DNA of 64,000 bases, taken from contig JBNLFL010000040.1 of the NCBI GenBank assembly GCA_050305515.1, forward strand, positions 1-64,000, written 5' to 3'. Position 1 is the stretch's first letter. Each line of letters starts with the position of its first letter. This DNA is from JAFGUB01 sp050305515. GTDB taxonomy: Bacteria > Campylobacterota > Campylobacteria > Campylobacterales > Sulfurimonadaceae. This document shows positions 33,132 through 42,173 of this stretch, in pieces. The notes beneath the pieces were generated by a model, which saw nothing but the letters and a program-made list of their open reading frames with translations, was not told the origin of the DNA and made no database searches. The position numbers and the translations under genes are program-made.

Positions 33132-33172
33132 AGTGCGCCATTTTACTATAGATAGGGTAAAATTCGCCTACT
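33132..33172. promoter_or_regulatory. Divergent promoters of surA-like gene and gltX
   Basis: On the plus strand TAAAAT at 33158-33163 lies 9 nt before the palindrome at 33173. On the minus strand TAAAAT lies 8 nt before the palindrome at 33122-33131. Both transcripts would therefore begin almost at the palindrome, which then runs into each ribosome binding site. Confidence 0.55.
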
Positions 33173-33182
33173 TTACATGTAA
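33173..33182. repeat. TTACATGTAA palindrome in gltX leader
   Basis: Exact copy, 9 nt after TAAAAT; continues into the SD AAGGA. Confidence 0.95.
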
Positions 33183-33192
33183 GGACAGATTT

Positions 33193-34587
33193 ATGGTTGT
33201 GACACGTTTTGCCCCAAGTCCCACGGGTTATCTTCATATTGGAGGATTGCGCACCGCACTTTTTAGCTACCTCTGGGCCAAGCGAAACGGTGGAAAATTT
33301 CTGCTTCGGATCGAAGATACCGATACCAGCCGTAATAATGAAGATGCCGCAATCGCGATTGTCAAAGCATTTGAGTGGATCGGGCTGCAGCATGACGGAG
33401 AAATCACCTATCAATCGCAGCGCGGTGAAATCTATCGTCAGTATATTGAGCAGCTGCTTGCAGAAGGGAAGGCGTACCGCTGTTATGTGTCAAAAGAGGA
33501 GCTTGATGTGCTGCGCGAGGAGCAGAGCGCACGCAAAGAGCGTCCGCGTTATGACGGGCGTTACCGCAATTTTGAAGGAACGCCGCCCGAGGGTGTCGCC
33601 CCGGTCATCCGCATCAAGGCACCGGAGTCAGGTATCATCACGGTAAACGACGGCATCAAGGGACGCATCGATTTTCGTGTCGAGGATATTCTCGATGACT
33701 TTATTATAGCCCGCAGTGACGGGTCGCCGACCTATAATTTTGTCGTCGCGGTGGATGACGCGCTGATGGGAGTGACGAGTGTGATCCGCGGGGACGATCA
33801 CCTCTCCAACACCCCAAAACAGATTGTTGTCTATAATGCGTTCGGTTTCGATCTGCCGGAGTTTTACCATGTCCCCATGATTCACAACAGCGAAGGAAAA
33901 AAACTTTCCAAACGTGACGGCGCTACCGATGTCATGGCGTATCAGACGATGGGTTACCTGCCTGAAGCACTCCTTAACTTTCTCGTGCGCCTGGGCTGGA
34001 GTCACGGTGATCAGGAGATATTCTCAATGGAGGAGATGCTTTCTCTTTTCAACCCCAGTGATATCAATAAGGCAGCTTCCATTTACAACACGGAGAAGCT
34101 TGACTGGCTTAATGCCCATTACATCAAAAATACACCGAATGTGAAGCTCGCCGAACTGCTTGAAGGATTTGAGCTTTACCTGAGTTCGCATGACAAACGC
34201 GAGATTCTGCTCGATGCCATCAAGGAGCGTGCGAAAACGATTTCGGAGATGGCCATCCTGATTCGCGAAATTCTCGATGCGCCGCAAAGTTATGACGAAA
34301 AAGCCGTTTCCAAAGCGTTCAAGGGCGATGCAAAAGCGATTCTGTCCGATTTCTCCGCACGTATTGAAGCATCGCAGAGCCTGCATCTGCCGAGCGATTA
34401 TCATCACGTTATGGATACACTGGTGCAGGAAGCGGGTATCGGATTTGGAAAGATCGGTCAGCCGTTGCGTCTGGCCCTGCTTGGAAAACTGGGCGGGCCG
34501 GGCCTTGACAGTGTCATGGCCATCATCGGTAAAGAAGAGACCCTGCGCCGTATTACCCGTGCGCTAGAGCAGATCGATGCTGCGTAA
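33193..34587 (+). CDS. gltX: Glutamyl-tRNA synthetase
   Basis: A 464-aa class I synthetase with the HIGH motif in FAPSPTGYLHIGGLRTALF, the KMSKS variant in KKLSKRDGATDVM and a C-terminal anticodon-binding region. ATG 33193 is chosen because AAGGA lies 8 nt upstream and the protein then starts at VTRFAPSP. The longer frame from 33085 would translate the promoter and two palindromes. The end overlaps the malic enzyme start by 11 nt. Campylobacterota often carry two GltX proteins, and whether this one charges tRNA-Glu or tRNA-Gln cannot be told here. Confidence 0.95.
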   Translation: MVVTRFAPSPTGYLHIGGLRTALFSYLWAKRNGGKFLLRIEDTDTSRNNEDAAIAIVKAFEWIGLQHDGEITYQSQRGEIYRQYIEQLLAEGKAYRCYVSKEELDVLREEQSARKERPRYDGRYRNFEGTPPEGVAPVIRIKAPESGIITVNDGIKGRIDFRVEDILDDFIIARSDGSPTYNFVVAVDDALMGVTSVIRGDDHLSNTPKQIVVYNAFGFDLPEFYHVPMIHNSEGKKLSKRDGATDVMAYQTMGYLPEALLNFLVRLGWSHGDQEIFSMEEMLSLFNPSDINKAASIYNTEKLDWLNAHYIKNTPNVKLAELLEGFELYLSSHDKREILLDAIKERAKTISEMAILIREILDAPQSYDEKAVSKAFKGDAKAILSDFSARIEASQSLHLPSDYHHVMDTLVQEAGIGFGKIGQPLRLALLGKLGGPGLDSVMAIIGKEETLRRITRALEQIDAA

Positions 34588-35857
34588 TATTACCAAGCCC
34601 CAACGCGTCAGCGGCAACGCGGCACTCGATTATCATGAATTTCCCGCACCGGGAAAAGTGGCGATCGAGACTACCAAGCCGTTTGCGACACAGAATGATC
34701 TGAGTCTTGCCTATACCCCGGGTGTTGCGCTGCCCTGTCTGGAAATCGAAAAAAATCCGGCTTCGGCCTATCGTTATACGTCCAAGGGAAATCTTGTAGC
34801 CGTCATCTCCAACGGCACCGCAGTTTTGGGCCTTGGCGATATTGGCGCCCTTGCATCCAAGCCGGTTATGGAAGGTAAAGCCGTACTTTTCAAGCGTTTC
34901 AGCGATATTGACGCGTTTGACATAGAAGTGGATGCCAAAGAGATTGATCGTTTTTGCGATACGGTTGCTGCCATCGCACCGACATTCGGCGGGATCAACC
35001 TTGAAGATATCAAGGCGCCCGAATGTTTCGAAATCGAAAAACGGCTGGTCGAACGCCTCGATATCCCGGTTATGCATGACGATCAGCACGGTACGGCGGT
35101 AATTTCAAGCGCCGCCATCATCAACGCCTGCAAACTGACGCACCGTGAACTCAGCGATCTGCGCGTCATTATTGTCGGGGCAGGCGCTGCGGCGATCAGC
35201 TGCGGCAGGCTCTACCGTGAATTGGGCGTCAAGACGATCTACATGATCGACTCGAAAGGCGTCGTGACGGATGACCGCGACGATGTCAACCAATACAAAT
35301 GGGAATTTGTTTGTGAAGCGGGTGCGACGCTTGATAGCGTCTTTAAAAATGCCGATGTCGTGGTCGGGCTCTCAAAACCGGGCAGTTTCGGTATTGAAGA
35401 TGTCGCCAAAATGGCAAAAAATCCTATTGTTTTTACTCTGGCGAATCCGACACCGGAGATCTATCCGGATGATATCCGCACGGTGCGGCCTGACGCCATT
35501 ATTGCCACGGGGCGCAGCGACTTTCCCAATCAGGTCAATAACGTACTGGGCTTTCCCTTTATTTTCCGCGGGGCGCTCGATGTGCATGCGCGTGTCATCA
35601 ATTCGGAGATGAAGCTCGCCGCTGCGCATGCGCTGGCTGCGCTGGCCCGGGAAAAAGTTCCGGAGTATCTCTGCGAGATATATGATACGCCGCTGACATT
35701 CAGCAAAAACTATATCATTCCCAAGCCCTTTGACAAACGGCTGATTGTTGAAATTTCTGCAGCCGTTGCCGAAGCAGCCATTAACAGCGGTGTGGCACGT
35801 TTAAGCGACTTTGACCTCGAGGTGTATCGGCGTCTGCTGTCAGAACGCCGCATTTAG
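34577..35857 (+). CDS. maeB: Malic enzyme
   Basis: Oxidative decarboxylation of malate to pyruvate, probably with NADP. The 426-aa protein has the catalytic Tyr in LSLAYTPGVALPC, the lysine and acidic metal site around TAVLGLGDIGALASKPVMEGKAVLFK, MHDDQHGTAV, and the Rossmann motif IVGAGAAAISCGRL. It lacks the phosphotransacetylase-like domain of long MaeB proteins. It is translationally coupled to gltX and convergent with the dehydrogenase gene. Confidence 0.93.
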   Translation: MLRNITKPQRVSGNAALDYHEFPAPGKVAIETTKPFATQNDLSLAYTPGVALPCLEIEKNPASAYRYTSKGNLVAVISNGTAVLGLGDIGALASKPVMEGKAVLFKRFSDIDAFDIEVDAKEIDRFCDTVAAIAPTFGGINLEDIKAPECFEIEKRLVERLDIPVMHDDQHGTAVISSAAIINACKLTHRELSDLRVIIVGAGAAAISCGRLYRELGVKTIYMIDSKGVVTDDRDDVNQYKWEFVCEAGATLDSVFKNADVVVGLSKPGSFGIEDVAKMAKNPIVFTLANPTPEIYPDDIRTVRPDAIIATGRSDFPNQVNNVLGFPFIFRGALDVHARVINSEMKLAAAHALAALAREKVPEYLCEIYDTPLTFSKNYIIPKPFDKRLIVEISAAVAEAAINSGVARLSDFDLEVYRRLLSERRI

Positions 35858-35858
35858 G

Positions 35859-35868
35859 TTACATGTAA
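35859..35868. repeat. TTACATGTAA palindrome between maeB and gdh ends
   Basis: Exact copy, extended to a 16-bp perfect palindrome (35856-35871) in the 15-nt convergent gap. Confidence 0.95.
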
Positions 35869-35872
35869 CCTC

Positions 35873-38800
35873 TCAGATCGCCGAACTCATCAACTGGTTT
35901 ACGGTGATGGCGATCTCCTTGATATCATTTTTCTCTTTCGCAATGAAAAGTTCCAGGCGCTCCCGTATCAGTCCAAACGCTTCCTGATCGTTGGCGATAT
36001 AGCTTTCAAACGCATCGTTGGGAGATTCGCCCGTACGCTGGAATGCAAGCACTTTCTGGGTGTAATGCACCACAATAAATTCGACAAACTGCAGAAGCTG
36101 ATGTTTCAGATTCAGATCGCTCGGTGTTGTGATCTCTACAGCGTCGAGCGCGGTGATGATACGCAATATTTCGAATGCGTCGACGACCTTATAAAAGAGT
36201 GTGGCAACATTTTCGAAACTGTGATGGGTCTCCTCTTTGACTATGATGGTTGAAATGGCAAAGCGCAGGTAATCCAGATGGTTGAAAAAGTCGTTGAAAC
36301 GTTCGTTCTCTTCAAGAATGAGCTTGGGATTTTTGGGATTGATGGACTTTAGCAGCTCAAAGAGCGGATGCTTGTAATCGAGAATATGCGCGGCGTCGAT
36401 CTGGGAGCTGTCAAGGTATTTGACCATCCAGCGCGTTGAAAAGTTCAGGGTGTGTTCAATTTCGCCGAGCAGTCTGTATTGGGTCTGGATGTCGAGTTTG
36501 TAGTCGTTGCGGTAAATCTCGTGGCGGATGTCGTTGGCACCGAAGAGCTGGTTGGAGATGAGATAGGATTTGATTTTAACCAAAAAGCGCTCTTCGCCCA
36601 GTCTGGCAAAATCGGTGATGAAGGTCGCACCCTGATAATTGATGAGAATATCTGCGATGACCGTTGCGATGATCTCGTTTCGAAGCGGATGTGCCTTGAT
36701 CTCATGGTCATAGACGCTGACAAAGGATTTCGGAAAATATTTGAAAAGGTATTCCAGTGCAAACGCTTCATGGATGAGTCCGGAGCGCATGAGCAGATTT
36801 TTAATGAAAATCTTGGAGTAAGAGAGCAGGGAACAGAGGATGGGGCGTACAATTTGTCCCTCTTTGGTAATGATCTCGTTCAGGTTTTCATTTTTCGGAA
36901 TGAAAAAGTCGCGTCGGTTGAAGGCTGCGACTTCGGTGTCGAGAATTTCGATGGCCGTGATAAAGTCATGCAGATAGATACGGCTGCGGCGTTCGTCACG
37001 CGAAACAGCCAGAGACTGGGCGTAGTTGTTCCACAACACCATATTCACAACCTGTTCGGTCAGTGAGACCAGAAGTGTACGTCCCTCGTCATCCTTGAGC
37101 AGCCCTTTGGAGGTAATAATGCCCAGCAGGATTTTAAGATTGACTTCGTGATCCGATGTGTTGACGCCTGCGGCATTGTCAATACCGTCAATGTTGATTT
37201 TTCCGCCGCCAAGCGCATATTCGATACGCGCTTTTTGGGTAAATCCGAGGTTTCCTCCTTCACAGACCGCCCTGGCTTTCAACTCTGTCGCATCGACACG
37301 AACCGCTTCATTCTGTTTGTCGCCCAGATCGAGATTGCTCTCATCGGAGCTTTTGACGTAGGTGCCGACGCCGCCATTGAAAAGCAGATCCACATCCATA
37401 CAGAGCAGGGCGCGCGCCAACTCTTCGCCTGACATGCTCTTGCGGGTCGTTTTGAGCATCTTTTTGATCTCGGGCGTGAGCTCAATCGATTTTTGCGCAC
37501 GCAGAAAAATACCTCCGCCCGTAGAGATCAGAGCCGGATTGTAGTCGCTCCATCCGCCGTTTTTGGATTCAAAGAGCCGCTTTCGCTCATCATAGGCGAT
37601 TTTCGGATCGGGATCGGGATCGATAAAGACCTCTTTGTGAGAGATGGCACCGAGCATTTTGAACTGATCCGATTCCAGAAGAGCGTTACCGAAGACATCG
37701 CCGTTCATGGAGCCGATGCCCACGACCGTGATGCTCCGGGTCTGAAAATCGATTCCCTGTTCGATAAAGAAGCGTTTGGTTGACATCAGCGCACCTTTGG
37801 CGGTGATGCCCAGCTGTTTATGACCGTAACCGTTGCTGCCGCCGCTGGCAAAAGCATCACCCAGCCAGTAGCCGCGCTCTATCGCGATGGCGTTGGCGAT
37901 ATCGCTCATGGCTGCGGTTCCCTTGTCGGCTGCGACGACAAAATAGGCATCCTCATCGTCATAGGCGATAATATTTTCATCGCGTACGATCTCGCCGTTG
38001 ACCCGGTTATCCACCAGATCGAGCAGGTTATGAATGAAACGGATGTAGACGCTTTCAAAATATTCTCGGGTGATTTCGGAACGTTCGCGGTGGATGACGA
38101 AGCCGCCTTTGGCGCCGTCAGGAATGATAATGGAGTTTTTCCCCTCCTGTGTGATCATGAGCGACTTGATCTCCTGTCGGTAATCTTCATGCCGTTCGCT
38201 CCAGCGCAGTCCACCGCGGCTGATGCGGCTCATACGCAGGTGCAGTCCGCTGAACTCGGGATGGTAGACGAACGCTTCGATATTGGGCTGCAGCCCCTTG
38301 AGATTTTCGGCAAAAACTTTTGTATTAATCTTGAAGCTGATGGAATCACGGTAGAGAAAATAGTTGGTTCGCAGCATCTGCTGCAGGGCGGCATAGGTGA
38401 GTTTGAGTATTTTGTCATCCATAATGTTGGGAACGCCCTTGATGGCTTCCTCAATCAGCTTTTCAAGCTTTTTGACATGCTCTTCGCGCTTTTTTTCTGC
38501 CGGGTCGAATTTGGCAAAAAAGTAAAAAACGAAGAGGCGTGCGAGTTCATGGTAATGCGTCAGTGTCAGGAGAATCGAGTCGTGATTGATACTGATAACC
38601 GCCTGATTGACATACTCTATGAGCGCACGCAGCAGGGTGACTTCGCGAATGGAAAAGTTCTGCTGATAGACCAGAGAAAAAAGCGCACACTGTTTGTAGG
38701 TTTTGCCGCTGAGTGCATCGGAGATGACATGCTCGATATTGCTGCGTGCAGCTTTGAGTTTGCTGGTGTCGTCTATCGCAAGGTTGAAGCGGTTAATAAA

Positions 38801-39061
38801 GACTGGCGTGCTCGCGGGCGCTATGCGGTAGGCGACTTCATCGATGATCGTAAATCCGAAATCATGCAGCAAAGGGGTAATCTGCGAGAGATAGAGCTGG
38901 GTATTGGCGTAGATGCGAATGGCGCTTCCCGATTCGGAACAGGTAATGTCCGTGACGACGGCTTCCGTGCCGATACGTTCCATCAGTTCCTTGGGCAGTT
39001 CGAGGTCTTCTTGTGTGAGCAGCTGCGCGCACAGGGCATTGAGTTGGGTATCTGGGGCCAT
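35873..39061 (-). CDS. Large NAD-dependent glutamate dehydrogenase
   Basis: A 1062-aa protein of the long NAD-GDH type, deaminating glutamate to 2-oxoglutarate. The central catalytic part has RISRGGLRWSERHEDYRQEIKSLMITQ, KGGFVIHRERS, GSNGYGHKQLGITAKGA and GIGSMNGDVFGNALLES for NAD. N- and C-terminal regions are the family extensions. ATG 39061 has AAGGAT 6 nt upstream, directly after an iterated palindrome. It stands alone, convergent with maeB. Confidence 0.92.
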   Translation of the reverse strand: MAPDTQLNALCAQLLTQEDLELPKELMERIGTEAVVTDITCSESGSAIRIYANTQLYLSQITPLLHDFGFTIIDEVAYRIAPASTPVFINRFNLAIDDTSKLKAARSNIEHVISDALSGKTYKQCALFSLVYQQNFSIREVTLLRALIEYVNQAVISINHDSILLTLTHYHELARLFVFYFFAKFDPAEKKREEHVKKLEKLIEEAIKGVPNIMDDKILKLTYAALQQMLRTNYFLYRDSISFKINTKVFAENLKGLQPNIEAFVYHPEFSGLHLRMSRISRGGLRWSERHEDYRQEIKSLMITQEGKNSIIIPDGAKGGFVIHRERSEITREYFESVYIRFIHNLLDLVDNRVNGEIVRDENIIAYDDEDAYFVVAADKGTAAMSDIANAIAIERGYWLGDAFASGGSNGYGHKQLGITAKGALMSTKRFFIEQGIDFQTRSITVVGIGSMNGDVFGNALLESDQFKMLGAISHKEVFIDPDPDPKIAYDERKRLFESKNGGWSDYNPALISTGGGIFLRAQKSIELTPEIKKMLKTTRKSMSGEELARALLCMDVDLLFNGGVGTYVKSSDESNLDLGDKQNEAVRVDATELKARAVCEGGNLGFTQKARIEYALGGGKINIDGIDNAAGVNTSDHEVNLKILLGIITSKGLLKDDEGRTLLVSLTEQVVNMVLWNNYAQSLAVSRDERRSRIYLHDFITAIEILDTEVAAFNRRDFFIPKNENLNEIITKEGQIVRPILCSLLSYSKIFIKNLLMRSGLIHEAFALEYLFKYFPKSFVSVYDHEIKAHPLRNEIIATVIADILINYQGATFITDFARLGEERFLVKIKSYLISNQLFGANDIRHEIYRNDYKLDIQTQYRLLGEIEHTLNFSTRWMVKYLDSSQIDAAHILDYKHPLFELLKSINPKNPKLILEENERFNDFFNHLDYLRFAISTIIVKEETHHSFENVATLFYKVVDAFEILRIITALDAVEITTPSDLNLKHQLLQFVEFIVVHYTQKVLAFQRTGESPNDAFESYIANDQEAFGLIRERLELFIAKEKNDIKEIAITVNQLMSSAI

Positions 39062-39070
39062 TAAGCATCC

Positions 39071-39080
39071 TTACATGTAA
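39071..39080. repeat. TTACATGTAA palindrome in gdh leader
   Basis: Exact copy; the minus strand continues into the SD AAGGA. Confidence 0.95.
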
Positions 39081-39180
39081 CGTTATGTGATGTCATACTA
39101 TTGTAGCAAAGCGATCCCCCGCTTAAGCAGTGCAGGGGAGAGATTATGACAGTAGAAGGTGAAGGCGGGGAACGATACTG

Positions 39181-39843
39181 TTACTTTGCGTAGCGTTTCA
39201 GACGGCTTTGACGCCAGAAACGGCGGACGCTGGTCCGGGCTTTGGCATTCACGTCATAGTGAATCAGTTTCAGATAGGCACGAATCGCTTCGGGAGGAAT
39301 GTCGGTGCGCCTGGCGACCCGGTGCAACTGATATTGCGGAATTTTTGTCGGATAGCGCAGAAAACGACGTTCCATTTTTGAGAGCAGTCGCGCGTGTTTG
39401 TGAAAGCTGAGCAGTGCAAAAACAAAGGGAAGCCGCTCTTTGGCATACCATGCGGCGGCCATATCAATGGCCGGACCACCTCCGAGATAATAGGCAAGCG
39501 CGGGATCGCCGATGATAACCTGCCCCTGCAATCCGAGTATGCGGGCAAGCGCGTTGGAACTTTGCGATGCCGTATCCTCACGGAAGCCATCTCTGGGAAT
39601 CAGTAAAACACTGCGGACCTCTTTATTGGCAATAATGCCCAAACCGCAGTGACGGGCTTTTTGCGCGGCAATACTGGAAATGAATGCCGCGTCTACCCGG
39701 CGCGCCTTGAATGCTTTATTAACCTTGGAAGGAACGCCGCGTTTATAATGCAGGGCCATCTTCATAGCATTGCTGCGTAAAAAACGTTTCATGAACAGAT
39801 GAAAAGGCAGCAGGTTGATGTAGTCGATTCTGCCAAAAATCAC
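39181..39843 (-). CDS. mqnA: Chorismate dehydratase-like protein of futalosine pathway
   Basis: MqnA makes 3-enolpyruvylbenzoate from chorismate at the start of futalosine-route menaquinone synthesis. The 220-aa protein begins MIFGRIDYINLLPFHLFMKR and has VDAAFISSIAAQKARH, a periplasmic-binding-protein-like fold and GDPALAYYL. It is shorter than many MqnA proteins but near the size seen in Campylobacterota. It is the last gene before a 361-nt non-coding stretch. Confidence 0.8.
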   Translation of the reverse strand: MIFGRIDYINLLPFHLFMKRFLRSNAMKMALHYKRGVPSKVNKAFKARRVDAAFISSIAAQKARHCGLGIIANKEVRSVLLIPRDGFREDTASQSSNALARILGLQGQVIIGDPALAYYLGGGPAIDMAAAWYAKERLPFVFALLSFHKHARLLSKMERRFLRYPTKIPQYQLHRVARRTDIPPEAIRAYLKLIHYDVNAKARTSVRRFWRQSRLKRYAK

Positions 39844-39857
39844 AAAGAGACTCCTTT

Positions 39858-40126
39858 AGGGCAGCACCAAAAACCCGAAGCGATTCTCAGAGGGAGCTAA
39901 AAAAGATGAGACGGTTTCAAATCTTTTTAGAGGCGTAGCCAAAGCTACGGCGGCAAAAAGTTTGGAAGCGGATCGCTTTTTTAGCCCCTCCCGAAGGGCA
40001 TTACCCTACACGTCATCCTCTGCGTTAGTTTTTCTCGACTTGGCTTCGGCCAAGCCTTCAAAAAACTGCCTTAATGATGAAGCGTATGATAATGCTGAGA
40101 ACGCTTGGGGTTTTTGATGGTGCCCT
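39858..40126. repeat. Multi-hairpin element bounded by inverted repeats
   Basis: In the 361-nt gap between mqnA and moaD the outer arms 39858-39882 and 40102-40126 match at 22 of 25 positions as an inverted repeat. Inside are nested stems: AGGGAGCTAAAAAAG (39890-39904) against CTTTTTTAGCCCCTCCC, AAAAAGAT against ATCTTTTT, CGTAGC-CAAA-GCTACG, and CTTGGC-TTCG-GCCAAG. It resembles a small non-autonomous or repetitive element, or a structured RNA. The minus strand has open frames through most of it but no recognisable protein. Confidence 0.6.
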
Positions 40127-40169
40127 ATATTAAAGATGCGTATTATAGCTTGCTTTAGATCACTTTGGC

Positions 40170-40194
40170 TATAATCAACACTCATTACATGTAA
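40170..40194 (+). promoter_or_regulatory. moaD promoter
   Basis: TATAAT at 40170-40175 is followed after 9 nt by the palindrome TTACATGTAA (40185-40194), which runs directly into the SD (AAGGA) of moaD. The spacing equals that at gltX. Confidence 0.6.
40185..40194. repeat. TTACATGTAA palindrome in moaD leader
   Basis: Exact copy, 9 nt after TATAAT; continues into the SD AAGGA. Confidence 0.95.
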
Positions 40195-40204
40195 GGATTT
40201 ACCC

Positions 40205-40426
40205 ATGGTTACCGTTGAATTTCTTGGCCCGATTCCAAAGGCACCGATCACCTGCGAGGCTGCAACGCTTCAGGATGTCGCGCAGCTGCTGCGTCAGGAT
40301 TCAGAACTCGCAAGCTGGCTGGAGAGTGCTGCCGTAGCGGTCAACGACACCCTGGTCTGTTCGCTGGACACGCCGCTGCAAAGCGGAGACAAAGTCTCGC
40401 TGCTTCCTCCGGTATGCGGAGGCTGA
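40205..40426 (+). CDS. moaD: Molybdopterin synthase small subunit
   Basis: A 73-aa ubiquitin-like protein ending in the diglycine (LLPPVCGG) that is activated as thiocarboxylate to donate sulfur to the molybdopterin precursor. VTVEFLGPIPKAP and SGDKVSLLPP fit the beta-grasp fold. It overlaps moaE and is the first gene of a molybdenum cofactor operon. Confidence 0.92.
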   Translation: MVTVEFLGPIPKAPITCEAATLQDVAQLLRQDSELASWLESAAVAVNDTLVCSLDTPLQSGDKVSLLPPVCGG

Positions 40427-40428
40427 TG

Positions 40429-40875
40429 ATGCTCGAACTCTATAACGGCGCTCTGCCGGTCAGCGCCATTCTCACGCGCTGGTATGACGAAGAAGCGACG
40501 CGCAATTACGGCGCGTTTATTCCCTTTGTCGGAACGGTACGGGAAGAAGACGGCATTGAAGGGCTGAGTTTTGACATCTACGAGCCGATTTTGCAAAAAT
40601 GGTTTGATGTCTGGCAGCAAAAAGCGGCAGCGGCAGATGCCATTGTGAAAATGGCACACAGCCGCGGAGACGTGCTGGTGCATGAATCGTCTTACATTGC
40701 GGCGATCTTTTCGCCCAAACGGCGTGTGGCGCTTGAGATGATCGAGGCCTTTGTCGAAGATTTCAAAGCGCAGGCGCCGATCTGGAAGTATGATCTGAAA
40801 AACGGCGCGCGTATTTACGCACGGGAGCGTTCGACACCGATTGAGGGCAGCGGGCTGCTTGGAGGCGCGCAGTGA
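40429..40875 (+). CDS. moaE: Molybdopterin synthase catalytic subunit
   Basis: MoaE converts cyclic pyranopterin phosphate to molybdopterin with MoaD thiocarboxylate. The 148-aa protein has GAFIPFVGTVRE, AHSRGDVLVHESSYIAAIFSPKR and FKAQAPIWKYD with the active-site lysine. ATG 40429 is preferred because GGAGG is 6 nt upstream, while ATG 40426 is too close. Its end overlaps the moeA start. Confidence 0.93.
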   Translation: MLELYNGALPVSAILTRWYDEEATRNYGAFIPFVGTVREEDGIEGLSFDIYEPILQKWFDVWQQKAAAADAIVKMAHSRGDVLVHESSYIAAIFSPKRRVALEMIEAFVEDFKAQAPIWKYDLKNGARIYARERSTPIEGSGLLGGAQ

Positions 40876-42083
40876 GTATGATCTCGTACGAGAGTTCGAT
40901 GAACCTGCTGGAACTGCTTACCTTGCCAACACCACGGAGCGAGAAGTGCTTTCTCAGCGATGCCCTCGGCCGGATACTCGCGCATGATATTGTTGCCAGA
41001 GAGGATTATCCGAAAGTCCCTATGGCGGCTATGGACGGATACGCCATCGTTGCCGAAGATCAGGAGTGGGGCGAGATTGAGATTGCCGGTGTCAACCCCG
41101 CCGGAAGCGATCTCGATCAGCAGGTGGAGAGCGGCCTTTGCATCAAGACTTTTACCGGATCGCGTATGCCTGAAGGTGCCGACACCCTGATTCCTGTCGA
41201 AAACGTGACCGTGCATGATGGCAAAATCCGCATCAATGCGAAAGTAGCGCAGGGCTTTAGTGTCCGTCCCGTCGGAGAGAGTTATCACCGGGGCGACGTG
41301 CTGATTCCCGCGCGCAGCAGGATCGGTTTTGCCGAGATCGGCGTGATGGCCGGTCTGGGGTGTGTGATGGTCGATGTTGTTGCCCGGCCGCGAGTTGCCG
41401 TCTTTTCGACAGGCAGCGAAATCATTGACATCGGCGAAGCGCCAGAGCACGATGCGCAGATCCGCAGTACCAATCACATCACCATCGAAGCCATCGCCAA
41501 AATGGCGGGTGCCGAAGTGATACAGCTGGGTGTTGTGCCGGATCGTCATGACGCGATTATGGAGACGATGCAGGAGGCGCTTGCCTCGGCAGACATTGTC
41601 GTCAGTACCGGCGGTGTGAGTGTGGGAGATTACGACTTCGTCAAAGAGATCGTTCCGGCACTGGGAGCCGAAGTGGTTTCAAAAGGTGTCAATATCAAGC
41701 CCGGACAGCACCTGATAATGGCGCAAAAAGGGAGCAGGATGATTCTTGCGCTGCCGGGTTTCGCCTACTCCTCGAGCGTGACATTCATTCTCTACGGCGT
41801 GTCACTGATCCGGCGCTACCTTGGGCTTGAGCGCAATGTCGAGATTATTGAGGCAACCCTGCGCGATGCGTTTTCAAAGCGTTCAAGAAAGAGTGAATTT
41901 ACTGCCTGCAATCTGACATTTGAAGATGGCAGATACTGGGTTGATTTCAACGGTAAAAAAAGCGGAAGCTCCGCGATACTGACGAATCTGCTGCATGGAA
42001 GCGCTCTGATGATCAGCGGTGAGGACGATGGCAATATGGACCCCGGAACGTCGGTTCACGTCATCCGGCTTGATCATTTTTAA
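40872..42083 (+). CDS. moeA: Molybdopterin molybdenumtransferase
   Basis: MoeA inserts molybdate into adenylylated molybdopterin. The 403-aa protein has PMAAMDGYAI, GSRMPEGADTLIPVENV, VFSTGSEI and STGGVSVGDYDFVKE in the MogA-like domain, and LPGFAYSS. The start is probably GTG at 40872, with GGAGG 6 nt upstream and a 4-nt overlap with moaE. An in-frame ATG at 40878 is possible. The operon implies use of molybdoenzymes such as nitrate or formate enzymes. Confidence 0.93.
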   Translation: MSMISYESSMNLLELLTLPTPRSEKCFLSDALGRILAHDIVAREDYPKVPMAAMDGYAIVAEDQEWGEIEIAGVNPAGSDLDQQVESGLCIKTFTGSRMPEGADTLIPVENVTVHDGKIRINAKVAQGFSVRPVGESYHRGDVLIPARSRIGFAEIGVMAGLGCVMVDVVARPRVAVFSTGSEIIDIGEAPEHDAQIRSTNHITIEAIAKMAGAEVIQLGVVPDRHDAIMETMQEALASADIVVSTGGVSVGDYDFVKEIVPALGAEVVSKGVNIKPGQHLIMAQKGSRMILALPGFAYSSSVTFILYGVSLIRRYLGLERNVEIIEATLRDAFSKRSRKSEFTACNLTFEDGRYWVDFNGKKSGSSAILTNLLHGSALMISGEDDGNMDPGTSVHVIRLDHF

Positions 42084-42099
42084 GAGCATTCAGTGAGCG

Positions 42100-42109
42100 T
42101 TACATGTAA
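42100..42109. repeat. TTACATGTAA palindrome after moeA
   Basis: Exact copy in the 90-nt gap between the convergent moeA and MFS genes. Confidence 0.95.
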
Positions 42110-42173
42110 TGATTGTTGACGAGAATGTCACTATCAGAAGCGTGATGAAAATCGCGCTTGAATCCGCGGCTCT

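Noticed and set aside
33085..33192. A 36-codon N-terminal extension of gltX
   Set aside because: It would translate the promoter and both palindrome copies. The SD and the family N terminus (VTRFAPSP) support ATG 33193.
40006..40251. An 81-aa minus-strand frame before moaD
   Set aside because: It lies in the multi-hairpin element and overlaps the moaD start. There is no family resemblance or credible start signal.
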